From assembly GCF_963678635.1 (NCBI RefSeq), contig NC_087063.1, positions 84,305,574 through 84,369,573 on the forward strand: DNA of 64,000 nucleotides, given 5' to 3'. Numbering within the stretch: the first letter of the stretch is position 1; the number at the start of each line of letters is the position of its first letter. The notes beneath the pieces are model-generated. The model did no database searches. It saw only the letters and a program-made list of their open reading frames with translations, and was not told the DNA's origin. This stretch comes from Symsagittifera roscoffensis. Lineage: Eukaryota > Xenacoelomorpha > Acoela > Convolutidae. Of the stretch, positions 31,007 through 43,042 are shown piece by piece. Made by a program: the position numbers and the translations under genes.

Positions 31007-32216
31007 GGCAACCATTGCTACCCCGGTAAACATTTCAACTATCTGAAACTATTTATCTGACAGACTACACAAATTTATTGTTGACAGGCAACATCCCTGC
31101 GTTGATCAAGCCTGTCGTCTCCAGTGCTACACTCATCACTTTGGCCAAGAAATGTGGAGGAATACGCCCGATCGCGATTGGAAACTCTTTGCGAAGACTC
31201 ACTTCCAAATGCATTTCACGGCGCATGCTGGAAAAATTCAAAGATTATTTTTGGCCTTTTCAGCTAGGAGCTGGTGTTAAACACGGGAGTGAGGCGGCGG
31301 CTCATGTAGCGCGCGATTTCATTGAATGCGCAGAACGTGATCAAGCCTTTGTCAAAATTGACTTTGCCAACGCCTTCAACAGTGTAAGACGTGATGTCAT
31401 TTTGAAAGCTGAGATCCTTAGCTTTGTGAATTTCTGCTACGAAGACGTGATGTCATTTTGAAAGCGGAGATCCTTAGCTTTGTGAAACTCTGCTACGAAG
31501 ACAGCAGTTTCTTGATATATGGTGCCTTCACCATCAAATCAACAGAAGGGTTTTAGCAAGGCTATCCATTGGCTACGTTTGGCTTTTGTCTTGTCCTACA
31601 TCCTGCTTTGCAGAACCTCTTGAGCAAGCTGAAAACTGGATACCTGGATGACGTTGCTTTTGTTGATGAATGGCGCACCACTCTCCATGATCTTCTGAGC
31701 ATCAAACAAGCATGTGAGAAACTTGGTCTGCTTTTGAGTGAGAAGAAAAGCGAGGTGACCATTTTTAGGAGCAGTAAAAAGGAGATAGAAAGAGCTTTTC
31801 GTGAGACATTTCCCACTATTCAATGCGTTGATGCCGAAGAGAGCACACTTCTTGGGGCTGGTCTAGGCACTCGGTCGATTCGAGCAGAGTTAGTGGACAA
31901 ACTTGCGAAACTCAAGACACTCCTGCAGCGAACAGCTTCTTTACCATGTCAAACCGCTTTCTTTCTCATTAAAAATTGTTTCTTTGTCCCTAAACAAATG
32001 TATGTCCTCCGCGCTAGTCCTGCCTTTAAACACACAGATTTACTTGACGAAATCACACTTACACGCCTTGAACTTGAGAGAATTTTCAACTGCGTCATTT
32101 CCGATGTCTCTTTCAGTCAAATTTGCTTGCCCACGAAACAAGGAGGGTTTGTTCTTTCAAACACCAGCACTCTCAGCTCATCAGCATTTATTGCTTCCTC
32201 GGAATTTTCTAGATAA
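31007..32216 (+). pseudogene. Reverse transcriptase element, right half
   Basis: Continuation of the element interrupted at 26672: LTDYTNLLLTGNIPALIKP, KKCGGIRPIAIGNSLRRL, VKIDFANAFNSVRRD (motif A Asp), then GYLDDVAFVD (motif C Asp pair) and a C-terminal thumb-like region ending at 32216. It is broken by a 56-bp tandem duplication (31390-31445 copied at 31446-31501), which shifts the frame, and by a TAG inside motif B (near 31553, EGF-stop-QGYPL). Non-functional. I recognise the RT type from invertebrate genomes but cannot assign its clade with certainty. Confidence 0.82.
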
Positions 32217-33486
32217 GGAAGAGTAAAGTATAATGTGGATAGAAATAAAGAGAGTCAGTTGGTTGGGAATCAAACCAACTAGATTAAGATAACTAGGAGG
32301 TCTGCAGGTCTTGTAGAAGACGTAATGCTCAGCTTTCAGGCCCGTGGGCGTTTCGGGCTCGTGATACGGACTCGTGTTTCGGGACAACCTCTGTCGAGAA
32401 AAAGAGGTCTGAACGGAAGAAATAAATACGAGGCTGAACTGTTAATTTCACTCGACTGCGAAATTAGCTTGACTGTGGCTAATTTTATTTCAACTTTACA
32501 GCTTAACACATACCTCAACCTATCCTCCATTCGTTTGAATTAACATTTTAAAATTCTTAAATTCTAGCCCTTTCTAGCGATAAGCTAAAAACAAACTGGT
32601 ATTTTCCTTTATGGAAAACAGTCATTGAATCGACTTTTTTTTCTCTACCATTTGCCCAGAATTTTACAATGGGTTTTTGTTCATAATGTCAATAGTGTTT
32701 GTGTTCAAATGGCGATGATTGTAGCTGCCAGCTCCCCTTATCACCGACTGAAAGATCTTGAGCTAGAGGAACGGAAACATACGCAGCACAAGGTCTACGC
32801 AGTCCCAGGCCTTTTTTTGAACCCCAATACCTTGAACAGGGGGAAGAGTATGCGAGTATTTTTGGAACAGCAACCTCTGGCCAGTAAGCAGATTATCCTC
32901 TGGCACGCTGTACTGAACAACAGCATATCATCCCATCGCACTAACAACTGTACGCCCTGCCCACTTGATCAACCACTGGCGTATCTAAAATCGAAGCGAA
33001 AACAAACAAGTGCCTTTGTCTAATGCAGGGCACTCGATATTTTTGAGGATCCGCGGAAGTCAGAGATAATCGTCATAAAGACAACTGGTAATATTATCAC
33101 AAGAAGCAGAATCCTGGGGACCTCAGCACCAGTCAAGAGTATTGGAGTAAGAGACGCTAAGTGTGGTGCTGTCCCATTGAGACCACCTGCCAGGCATTCT
33201 CTCAAATATCCAGACCCAGACCAAGAAATCATTGCGAGGACGCCGCAGGGCGAAGGCGCGGTGAGCAGATGTGTTGGCTCAAGACCTTCAGCTGGAGCGA
33301 AACGACTAATAAGTCGTGAGATACTGTTGGGGCTGTTTTTTGTTTGCTGAGTGCCACATGAAGTTAAGTGCTCGTCCTGCACGGCCTGCAAAGAAGATTG
33401 CGCGGCCTGCAAAAAAAAGATGACCGCAATTTTGCTGCCAGTACCATTCTTTAGGTTAGTCCTAAAAAAAACTCGTCTGGAAACTT
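32217..33486. other. Unassigned stretch between two retroelement relics
   Basis: Frames at 32325-32543, 32625-33023 (plus) and 33020-33412 (minus) are open but match nothing I recognise. Locally higher GC at 33020-33420 and the flanking RT and Penelope relics suggest decayed transposon sequence rather than a gene. Confidence 0.4.
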
Positions 33487-35714
33487 GTGTTAGATTATTT
33501 AAATCATTTTAGTAAATTTATCAGCAGTTTCCTGAGAATTGAAGTTCTGAGAAAATGTCTCGATAACAACAATATACCAGATTTTTTACGGTTTCGCGTA
33601 CCTGATAAAGGTGTTTTTTCAGATCAAGCGGTGCACAGATTTCCATTGAGGCTCCTGAGAACTGAGATAAGCCAGGCAAATGCGGATAGGGCTAAGGCAT
33701 CGCGTAACCTAGCAAAAGCAAAGGGGGTAGCGAGAAGGGGTAAAGATAAGAAGTGGTGGATCTATCTGAACCTGCAATCAAGGTGTAGTGACAATAACCT
33801 GATAAGTCTACACAAGAAAAACCTTGAAAATTTTTCGGAAAGACAGGATTGATCATTAAAAAACTTGGATGAAATGTCAGTCAGAATCTTAGATGAAGTG
33901 ATTTTAAGTTTTGGACCAAAACATCTGGTACGAGACAAATCAATGAATTTCACTTCCTCGCGGACATTGATATTTTTTTGTCTGAAGTCAAGTAAATAGA
34001 ATACACGGAGAAAAGTTATGTGTGATTGTAGCAGCTGCAAAGAGATATGCTAAGAATGTGAAACAGGCCCCCTCTGAAAAAGCTGTTGAAAAAGCCAAAA
34101 AGTATTTGAAGGACAACGATGGCAGTGCGGGTTGATAAGGGGGTGGGTTTTTGTGTAATGAAAAAGGAGTATATGAGAAGAAACTGAAAGCATTATCACA
34201 GGCAGAACATTTTAGTGATGACGGACAGCGTGATCCTAGAAATTGAAAGAGACATAAACAAAAAATTACTCGCCTTGAAAAAAAAAGAACGAGGTTAGCG
34301 AAGAGCTGTAAACAAGACACATCATTTCGTCCAGCCCTTTCTTTATCTGGTAGCTGCTATGACCACTTAAATAAAACATTGGCAAAATACTTTGATGAAA
34401 TTGAGGGGGCAACCATAGAAACGAACACTCAAATGGCCAGAAACGAAAGCTGTTGAAATAGCCCTGAGGGATGAGCAACTCAACCCTCCGGAAACATCTC
34501 GCAAGACTATGAAAAAACTACTGAGTTTGGCAGTGAGTAAGGTACACTTTAAATGCAAGGGTTTGTGGTATGTACAAAAGTAAGGTTTAGCAAGGGGCAC
34601 CTCCCTTGCAGTACTACTGGCCAATTTATGGCTCAAAGAATACGAAGCTGCATCAATGAAAGAAGTACAAAAATTGACTGTGCTATAAGAGTATAACAAG
34701 GAAGTCTGCCCTGGAAAAAGGTGACAGATCGAACATACGGGGTAGCATGCTAAGCTTGTTTGAGTTGATACGACTTAGGGTGTGGTAATATATCGTAATC
34801 CGAATACGCAGACATCGCTGAAACAGTATAGATAGAACTGTCAAGGGCAATCCTCGGGTAGTCTTCGAGGATACCAATAGTTTGCATCCAAACTTGCAGT
34901 TCACCATAGAAGTACTGGATAGTAACGGTAATTTGGCCTTTTTGGGTTTAAATGTCAACGTGGACTCAGGAAAAAATGTCAAATGTGAGTGGTGTCAAAA
35001 ACCTACTGATACCGGCATCATTCTAAATGTTAGAGATTGCGCACCTTTGCAACACAAAAACAACGTTATTGAAGGGACGGTCCATAGGGTTTTCAGAAGT
35101 ACTCAGCATGGAAAAATTTTGACCGGGCATTGGAAAACAATCGGAAACAATGATTTGAAAAATAATATCCGAAAATTGGTCGGACAGGGTAGTGTTTGAA
35201 ACTCTTAACAAGATCATTGAGGGAAAAAAATTACAGGTGACGGCATCAGAACCGAGAAATAATAAATGGTTGAAAGGCTCACCCTCCACCCTTTTTACAA
35301 GGCAAAATTGAGGCAATCCATCGCAACTGTTAGCTGCAAAGGTTCAGCAAATTTTACAATAAGAAAATTGAAAACACGCTTGCCATCTCTCAAAACTTCC
35401 TTTGCTCGTGAATTGAGATCCAAAGTGTATAAGCTTAAATGTACTGGATGTAACTCCACCTATGTCGGCCAGACAAACCGACATTTAGCCACGAGGGTAG
35501 ATGATCACCGCAGGGGGACTCCCCAATAGGGCAAAACTTGTTAGAATGTAATAAGGAGTTAGGCGGTACTGCTGAGCTGAGGTCAGAGATGATAGATCAA
35601 ACAGCCAACACTCAGAAGATACTCACACTAGAGGTTTTGCTTATTTGGAGGGAGAGGCCGAGAATTAACACACGCGATGAATTCACGAGCCGGGAATTAA
35701 CACTAAAATTATAG
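33487..35714 (+). pseudogene. Penelope-like element with GIY-YIG endonuclease (decayed)
   Basis: Plus-strand pieces in the order expected for a Penelope-like retroelement. The N-terminal block is IPDFLRFRVPDKGVFSDQAV with FPLRLLRTEIS (33560-33690). LSFGPKHLVRDKS and a shifted-frame DIDIF follow at about 33900-33980. RT fragments include LAVSKVHFKCKGLWYVQK and a decayed GLAxGASLAV (about 34530-34640). The RT C-terminus NLAFLGLNVNVDSG to CAPLQHKNNVIEGTVHRVF spans 34880-35110. A GIY-YIG-like module KLKCTGCNSTYVGQTNRHL then runs to NTRDEFTSRELTLKL and the stop at 35712. Several frameshifts and stops, and loss of the RT catalytic centre region, make it inactive. Confidence 0.85.
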
Positions 35715-36514
35715 TCCATGTATAACATGGCTAATATTCAAAAAACTGACATGTCAGAAATTAAAAAATTTTAAAACGAAATATTACAACAATGAAAGAA
35801 CAAAAACTAAAATATCTCAGAAATTTAAAGGAAAATGATATAAATGGTTACGTAATTTGTTATGTAATTACAGTTGTTTAAGTTTGATTGGTCAAAAAAT
35901 TCTAGAGCAATTTCTCATTTTCTCAGATCTTTGATTGTTTTGTACAGATTGTTTAAAAAATTTTAATCCTGATATTGCACAAAACGTGCGAAAACGTTTG
36001 AATTAACATTTGAAAATTTTTCTAACACAAATTTAGGTAAAAGGAATATTGAAACCAAAATTGCAAAACGACAGAAACAAAAGCCTCGATTTACGACTAG
36101 CCGGAGTCAAATAAAGTACAGTAAAGGCTGGTTACACTGAGTGAGATCAACGTGTAAAAAGTTGGCAAACTATGCATATTCGCTTCTAATAGTCCAATTA
36201 TTCTCGAATTTTGTGAAAATGCCAAGTGAAAAATTTTGATTTGAAAACAATATCCTTTTTTGCTTCTTCGACCAAGTGAATCAATCTATTGATACAAAAA
36301 AGAAAAATTGTTTACAGATTCAAAATAAATATTTTTCTGTTGAAATTGGATAAAAAATAAATCTTCAAAATCGAAACAAATTGTTGCAAAAAAGAAAACT
36401 AAACGTTTTAACATTTTGCTGTATTGCTCAGACAAAACTTACAGAAAAAACTAACTCGCAAAATTGTGTTACACTAATTAAAATTCTTTAAAAAAATTCA
36501 AATATCTGTATATA
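35715..36514. other. Spacer between Penelope relics
   Basis: AT-rich, no open frame of note and no recognised repeat. Confidence 0.5.
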
Positions 36515-37005
36515 GACTTAAGTTTCTGAGAAAGTGTCTAAACACAATTTGATACCAGATTTTTTGAAGTTTAAGATCCCGACAAATGTTTTTTTTTCGA
36601 ACCAAGCCATGCATAACTTTCAACTGAAACTACAAAGGACTGAGACGTCTAGGGCTAATTAGGACAGGAAAAGGTACGAGGAGATGGTAGTGAAAGCCCG
36701 AACGGTGGTAAAAAAAAGAAATCGACGAAGAGTTGTGGGCATCCGTTTGTCGTTTACTGAGACGTGAAATTGATGCAAACTTAAAGAAAACATCAGAAAA
36801 CCAAAGAAAAAAATTAGAAAAACTATCGGAGAGAGAAGATGAACAGCTTGGGGGAGAAATGAGCGATTATTTTAGGTGCTTGACAACATTATAACATTGA
36901 ACTGCCTGGATGGGTACATAAACTGATTTCAATGGGTCTGAAACACAAAGTTAGAGACAAAACTACCGAAACGCACTTTTGGGCTGATATCGACATTTTC
37001 CTCTG
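36515..37005 (+). pseudogene. Second Penelope-like fragment (N-terminal part)
   Basis: Decayed frames read KFLRKCLNT, then PDFLKFKIPTNVFFSNQAMH with FQLKLQRTE, and further on LPGWVHKLISMGLKHKVRDK and THFWADIDIFL. These are the same blocks as the start of the 33.5-kb element, but diverged enough to be an independent insertion. It breaks off before the RT domain. Confidence 0.75.
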
Positions 37006-38333
37006 AGTCTTGCGAGGAGGAAGGACGCTATTTGTTTCTTGAGATGGATCATGTCAGTGATACCTGACGCGGTGATACAAGCTTGCTACCAGAAGGCGAC
37101 GAAGAATAGGGCGTTAGCATCTTCTTAAACGTATACCAGAACGCCAGTATTGAGAACGACGATGAATTCAGTCAATCTCTTGAGAACCATGCGAACACTA
37201 ACGAAAACCTGAAGTTCTCAAACAAGTAAATTGACAGTAGCCATGACGTGCATTGTGCCCTGATCGAGGCGGAGGAGTACTCAAAGCCCTCGAAGTGAGG
37301 AGGGTATCAGTGTGTCTCTGTCGTCGTGGGGATGTCATACAATCCCTTCTTGAGCACAGAAGCAGGAGCAGTTTACATGAGCTTTGAGGACATGGAAATG
37401 CTGAAATTCGGGACGGAAAAAAAATGAAGTCAACAAAATGGAAAAGTTAAAGCCGAGCTTGAGCTTGCTTCATAAAATAGACCGGAGACTATCTGTGTGC
37501 CACGATCAGAAAAAAGTGTAGAATTGAGACTAGGCGCCGAGGACAACGTACTGTTCACGAACTTGGGAGTAGTCTGGAAGCTATTGAGACCTTCGTGGTA
37601 CACGCATCCTCAAGCGAGTTTGAATGCAGAGATCACAGGGCGGATAAGGTTGTCACCAGGGAAAAATGTTGACCTGGGGAACTGACCTGGTGATACACAA
37701 ACTGATTTTACCTCATCGCGAAGAATCCAAGGAAAAAGCGGATAAATCTAGAGACTAACCACTAAAGAAGATGGAGACGGGCACTTGCTTCGATCTGACA
37801 ACCGCCAGCGGAGGACTCTCTTGTGATGGACGATCATGTGTGAGAATTCAGTCGTTCCAGAGAAAAGACTGGGCCATGTGGTTCGGTGACATTGCAGAGA
37901 AATAGAAGAGTGAGGTGCAAATCCTAGTTGACTGTTACGCGAGTACCACGGGGAACTTGGCAACAGCAATAGGTTTCTTCTCGGGGAAGTGTAGTCTCGA
38001 GTCGCTAGAGATGCTAGAATCCGAACACCATCTAGTCACGGCATTGAGTGTGGAATCCTGGCCCGGAGTGTTGCAAATGATTCAGAAACACATCAAGGGA
38101 TGGAAGGTAGGCTTGGAGGCAGAAAAGGGATTCCCAGTGAGTGATTGATATAGCTTGCCAGTAAATGCGTAGTCTTTGGTAGGATCGGTAATGGCAAGCT
38201 TCTGCGGGACCCATTGCACATGTCGATGGTGGAGGACTCTATGCAGAGGAAGATGACTGACAAGGACTTCTCGGTACCCAAGTGTGTTTGACTGGCGAGA
38301 ATGTCACATCATTCGCTCCAGCTGCTTGAGTAG
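37006..38333 (+). pseudogene. Decayed coding region of unknown family, upstream part
   Basis: Long stretches read openly in shifting plus-strand frames, for example SVELRLGAEDNVLFTNLGVV (37515 onward) and ATAIGFFSGKCSLESLEML then ALSVESWPGVLQMIQKHIKG (37950-38110), separated by isolated stops and frameshifts. Base composition is more even than the flanking AT-rich DNA, as expected for former coding sequence. I do not recognise the family. It continues into the 38334-39050 frame. Confidence 0.4.
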
Positions 38334-39050
38334 ATGTGGGGAGCAATACCTGGACCCAGAGTAGAGGACTTGAGTGATAAATGGGGAGAAGAGCTTTTGA
38401 GTCTTGAAAAGGAGAATTCTAGTGACTTTGAGAAGCAAAGTACGAATGGCAAAGAACTCAATAATGCGACTGATTATTGCCGGAGGCTTGAGTCGTTTGA
38501 GACCGCTTACAACGTATTCGCTATACCGATGGAAGTGAAGCGTGTCTGGAGCCGAACTCGACTTTTGTTGACTTCTTGGCTGTACTTCTTGACGAAAATC
38601 CACATGAAGGAACATGAAAAAGAGTATCGTCAGTTCCTGGCAGAAATAGGGCCGGAGGCTTTCAAGAGGCCGCAGCTTATCCATCGCAATCGATTAACCA
38701 CGGGATGGAAGCAGGCTGGTAAGGCATCTAGAGATAACACTATAACGAGGCAGTCGATACTGGAGGAAGATCTAGCGAAAAATGTGAGCTTGAGCTTACA
38801 TCACTCTTTTTGTTTGAACAGAGAGCCCAAGGTGAAGAAGCTACCCAACCATCCCAAAAGGTTGCAGAAACAAAAAGAGTGGATGCGGGCCTATGAGCAA
38901 CTGAGGGCATGGGAAGAAGTCGTGATTAGTTCCAATATCGAAGAAGAATTGACAAAGCAGAACACGGTGTCGAGCGCATCTGAACCCAGTACTTCAGAAG
39001 CAAGGGGGACGAATGAGGTCGGGTACTCCGCGTGGATTCTTGAGTCTTGA
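38334..39050 (+). CDS. Unknown 238-codon frame, probably the end of a decayed gene or element
   Basis: Longest clean frame of the 37.0-39.05 kb region. It is charged and mostly helical-looking, with a Trp/Leu-rich segment (TRLLLTSWLYFLTKIHMKEH) and a low-complexity Ser/Glu C-terminus ending at 39050. The same frame extends upstream through 38190-38333 with only two stops, so the 38334 start is unlikely to be original. No catalytic motif is recognised. It could be a retroelement or viral-like relic or a host pseudogene. Its position directly behind the Penelope fragment gives no clear functional hint. Confidence 0.35.
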   Translation: MWGAIPGPRVEDLSDKWGEELLSLEKENSSDFEKQSTNGKELNNATDYCRRLESFETAYNVFAIPMEVKRVWSRTRLLLTSWLYFLTKIHMKEHEKEYRQFLAEIGPEAFKRPQLIHRNRLTTGWKQAGKASRDNTITRQSILEEDLAKNVSLSLHHSFCLNREPKVKKLPNHPKRLQKQKEWMRAYEQLRAWEEVVISSNIEEELTKQNTVSSASEPSTSEARGTNEVGYSAWILES

Positions 39051-42000
39051 GTAGGGAAAAGAATCGGGCTTGAGCGTGAACTCAGATGAAATCTGAGGCA
39101 ACAAAAATGGGATTTCAACCTATAAACTATTGTTACTTAATCTTTATACCTAATGTTAAATCTATTTATAGATCATAATTTTGCGTGACAATTTTCTGAC
39201 TGGTTGAACACAAATTTTTTAGGAATGGCTTATAAAGGCGAAATCCAGGGTGCGGTAGAATGAAGATTTTGATCCTGTTTAGCTGTAGAATGAAAATTTA
39301 ACAAGGCTGTGAATTTTGGGGATGAAAAAAGGTTGAACCTGCTGCAAACTTCCGTAAATGACCTCTGGCACTGGATCTTGAGACGCACTCAATCTTCTGG
39401 AGGCTCACTGATTGGACGAAGACGCGCCAAAAGGACATCGATCTTGAGCCCGGGGAGTATGTGCCAGTCGTTCATAATCTGAAGTTTGGTCTTGATTTTG
39501 GAGGAAACGGTAATTTTTGAATTTCGAATTGACCATGTCATGCTCAAGTAATTTGCACCAAGTCAAATAAGAAAACGAAAAAGTCAGAAGACTCGAAAAA
39601 CAATTGCGGAAAAGTGGACAGAAATCAGTCTGGAGACCAACTTCTATTCGCAATTTGTCTAAAAATAACAATCGATTCGAGTACAGCTGTCTTGTTCCTG
39701 ATAGAGAGCATCAAGAAGTCTTACGAGAGTGCCATCGTTGGGCTAAATTTCTTCTGGACTGGGCAGGTCGACCAGTGGAGCGACCCAATGGTCAAGACAA
39801 TAAAACTATTGAATTAAAACTAGTTATTCTCTAAAACTTCTAGAGTTGCTTTACTTACATTGTTTAGTTAGTTCTAAAGTCGCGTCACTATGTGAGTACT
39901 TAATTTAGTTTTTTTGAGTAAATTTTACACAGTCTTGTTGAGATAAGGCGGGTTTTAGACTGATCCATCTGAAATAGATCAAACGTCCACTGTTTAATAA
40001 AAACTAATGGTATACTTGAGTTTCCAACCCTGTTTTTAACGGCGTTTGCGTGTTTTGAGGTTATTCAGAGACCTAGCTATGGGGCGTTCTTTTTACTAGA
40101 GTGGGGGGTTTTTTGGTAGTGGCCCTTAAGCTGTAACACGATTTTGTATTCCTATGTCTTAAGCGAACCGAGTTGGCTCAAAGAGAATAAGGTACAAAAC
40201 CACAAGAGGTAAAGTCCCTGACCCTTGAGCCAATGGTTATAGGGCCTGTTTCTCCTAACCTCATTCGTGATTGAAGTAGACGACTGTTACATAGTGTTTT
40301 TATGGCGCTCCTGGGTGTTTTACGGCATCAAGACAACGGGATCGAACCAGCTTGATGCAGCTCCGGGCTACATGCCCATTCTAGAGTACTGGCGGTACGG
40401 TTCAACCAGGACGTGTTATAGGGCCTATTTCTGTTGACCTTATATTAGAAGTTACAGGGATTCAATGATGACAAAACTTGTTTTCATTGCGACCATATGG
40501 AAAAATAAAGGTTCGAGACTAAATGGCGAGATAAAAATAAATTTCGATGGAATTATAATGCACTATGCTCATTGTGAAAATATTCCATCTTTTAGCCATT
40601 ATTATCAAAAATGTTTCTTAACATTGGTGAGAAAATATAGAAAATAAAGACAAAATTCGGTTTCAATAGGTTTTGCATTTTGGCTTTTTTTGGTTATGCC
40701 TTGAAGTGAGATTAGCCATATTTCTACCAATCTTTTTTCAGCTCTGTCGGTGAGATCGGAAACTAATTTACTCCAATTGGAAAAACGTATCCGGATTCCA
40801 CACTTGGGTTTTTTTCATAAAGTTATTGAGTCAGTTTGACGCCAGTGGCTTAGTTTTTTAGTGGCCAAAAAAACTATTTCGCTTTCTCTGAAAAACACTT
40901 CGGCCTACTTCGAACGTAGCGGCTTTCAAAAACACGTTGAAAAAACAATTTGCACTGTTTTAAGCCAATGGCCGTTAGTGCTACTTTCTCATGTGGTTAA
41001 TGAGTTGCACAACTGTTACATGGCGTATAGTTACATCAAAACCGCAAAATTCAATCAACAATGCCCCCTAGTCGGGCAGTAGCCCTTGAAAAAACAGTCG
41101 ATGCTAACATACTGAGTGCTTAATTTTCCATCCTATAAGATTCGATAGGTTAGACAACATACAAACTTTCATCGCCGTGCTATCAAGAGCCTTGGTAGAG
41201 TACGGCCCGCCTATTCTGGACAACAACGCACGTAAAATAACTTACAAAGTCATGAGTTTACTTAACTCATGGTCGAAATGCTTTTTTTCCTGCTCGTCAT
41301 TTTATATTAATTTGGTTTGCTAATGCGTCAATTTGTTTTGAAGCTAAAAATCATTAGCAAGTTTTTCGAAAACTTTTGAGTCAAAATTTGAGTTTTGCAC
41401 TGATGATTTTGTTAGTTCATGGTCGCAATGCTTCATTTTATAGCTCATAATTATCGTTTCATAAGACTTTACATTTTTCATTGTAAAGTTTTTCACTCAG
41501 TTTTTAAAGAGCTCGCAATCTGGATTTTGAAAAAAAATCTTTGTTAAATGTTCAAGATTTATGCTAATCTTTGTTTTTCGTCTCCAAGATTCCTGGAATT
41601 TGAAAGATTTTTTACTGATCTTTAAGATTCTTGACTCGATTTTGCCAAACTTCAAAAAAAATATTAAGATTTTTCTAAGATTCTTTAAGATATGGCAAAG
41701 AATGCAAAAATTGCTGGTCTTGGGCAACTACAAAATCAAACGAGAAAAAAAGTTGAAATCCCACCAGAGCCAAAAAATCAATAAGAAAGCCCAGCATAAG
41801 CGATTTAACTTGATCTTGTCTGTATGTCTAAGCACCAATGCTTTTAAAAATCAGTTATGTTCTTGATCAAAAGCTTTATCATCTCAGATTGTCCTGAGCA
41901 AAAAATGCTCCAAAATGACCTTATTTGGTAATTTTTTAAAATTTGGCCTGCTTTGCAACTTCATGGAGCATTGCAGTTTGTTTGAGGCTGATTGAAATTA

Positions 42001-42452
42001 ACGGCCAAGAATAAAGAAAATCTTAGAGGTAGAAACTGCGAGAGGAGTTGTCTACGACATTTGAACTTTATTCTTTGCCGAACCTAATTTTGCCACATTT
42101 TCGACATGAATATGCCGCCAAATTAGTAAACTGAAAGACTCAAAACTCAAAAATCAAATAAAAATCATTTAAAAAGAAACAACTAAACTACGATCTGAAA
42201 TTGGAATCTTAATCATCCAAAACGTATTGCCATTGTCAGGAGTGTTGCAGACAGATAACAACGTTTTCAAAAACTCGCATTCTCAAAAATTATCAGTAGT
42301 TTGTTAACTTTGTTTTTTTTCTGATGATGATAAAACTTCGAAAAAGACAAAATAAAGGTAAGTCTACTCCGTAATTGTTTAATTGAAGTTTTAATATATA
42401 CAGGCCGCAATCTAAGTGAAAAACAAACCTAACTAAAAATTCTTTCTCTCAC
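39051..42452. other. Long region without a recognised gene
   Basis: A composition resembling the preceding decayed region continues to about 39840. At 40225-40445 a short motif, TTATAGGGCCTRTTTCT, occurs twice (about 40236 and 40417). Between the copies, the minus strand has a B-box-like GGTTCGATCCCG near 40345, suggesting another tRNA-derived relic. From 40.5 to 42.4 kb I see only AT-rich DNA. Confidence 0.35.
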
Positions 42453-42668
42453 TTGTTTTTCTCGCCATTCTGTTTCTCTTTCAAAGTTTTTGAGCAAAAT
42501 AGAAGCTTCTGCAGGAACGGAAAGCACATTTTCAAACCTGTTTTGCCCTGGTTGGAGATTTGATAAATATCTGAGCCAGTCTTCTTCTTCTACGCTCGGA
42601 TTCCTGTCAACCCTATATCCTATATTTTTGATGAACAAGTGCTGCAGAGCGCGTTTTAAGTGCTCCTT
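42453..42668 (-). CDS. Candidate coding exon of an unrecognised gene
   Basis: An open minus-strand stretch ends at a strong donor, AACAA-GTGAGA (42453). It starts after an AAAG or ACAG acceptor (42668 or 42603). It reads GYRVDRNPSVEEEDWLRYL, then PGQNRFENVLSVPAEA and ERETEWREKQ. The residue mix (Trp, Glu, Asn, Pro in balance) looks like real protein, unlike the Lys/Phe/Asn-rich chance frames around it. No family is recognised. It lies on the same strand as the peroxiredoxin, 260 bases past its stop. The other exons of such a gene were not found. Confidence 0.35.
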
Positions 42669-42928
42669 TAGTCAACCTGATGAGAAAATCCAGGGACTCA
42701 ACCAACAGCAGTTTTCCGTGGAGAGCTGGATAACTAAATCGAAAACAGAGGCACACATACATATATTTTTTGCGAAACAGAGGAATTATGACGAAGAATA
42801 TTCAGGCTGATAAGTCAACTTTCAATATTTATATCTAATTGCAATTCAGTATTTCTTGTACAAGGAAATCATAATTTGATTGTTCAATTCAATGTCAGAG
42901 GCGGAAGAGGTGTTGTGCGATGGTGGGT

Positions 42929-43042
42929 TCAGTTGCAGTGGGCCATGCGCAGGTATGTCTTGTTAGAGGGCACTTGCACTTTCTCGTAGTTGGGGTCTAT
43001 CTTCTTCGCTTCTTCTTCAGTCGCACTGGCAACCACCATCAC
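42929..43042 (-). CDS. PRDX6: PRDX6-type exon 2 (C-terminus)
   Basis: The acceptor TTGACAG precedes GTGATGG. It encodes 37 residues and ends at TGA 42931-42929. Without it, the unspliced reading ends in an unrelated tail within the 619-nt intron. Confidence 0.93.
   Translation of the reverse strand: MMVVASATEEEAKKIDPNYEKVQVPSNKTYLRMAHCN

Noticed and set aside
35430-35714. Stand-alone GIY-YIG homing endonuclease
   Set aside because: It lies in order behind Penelope-type RT blocks and is the C-terminal domain of that relic.
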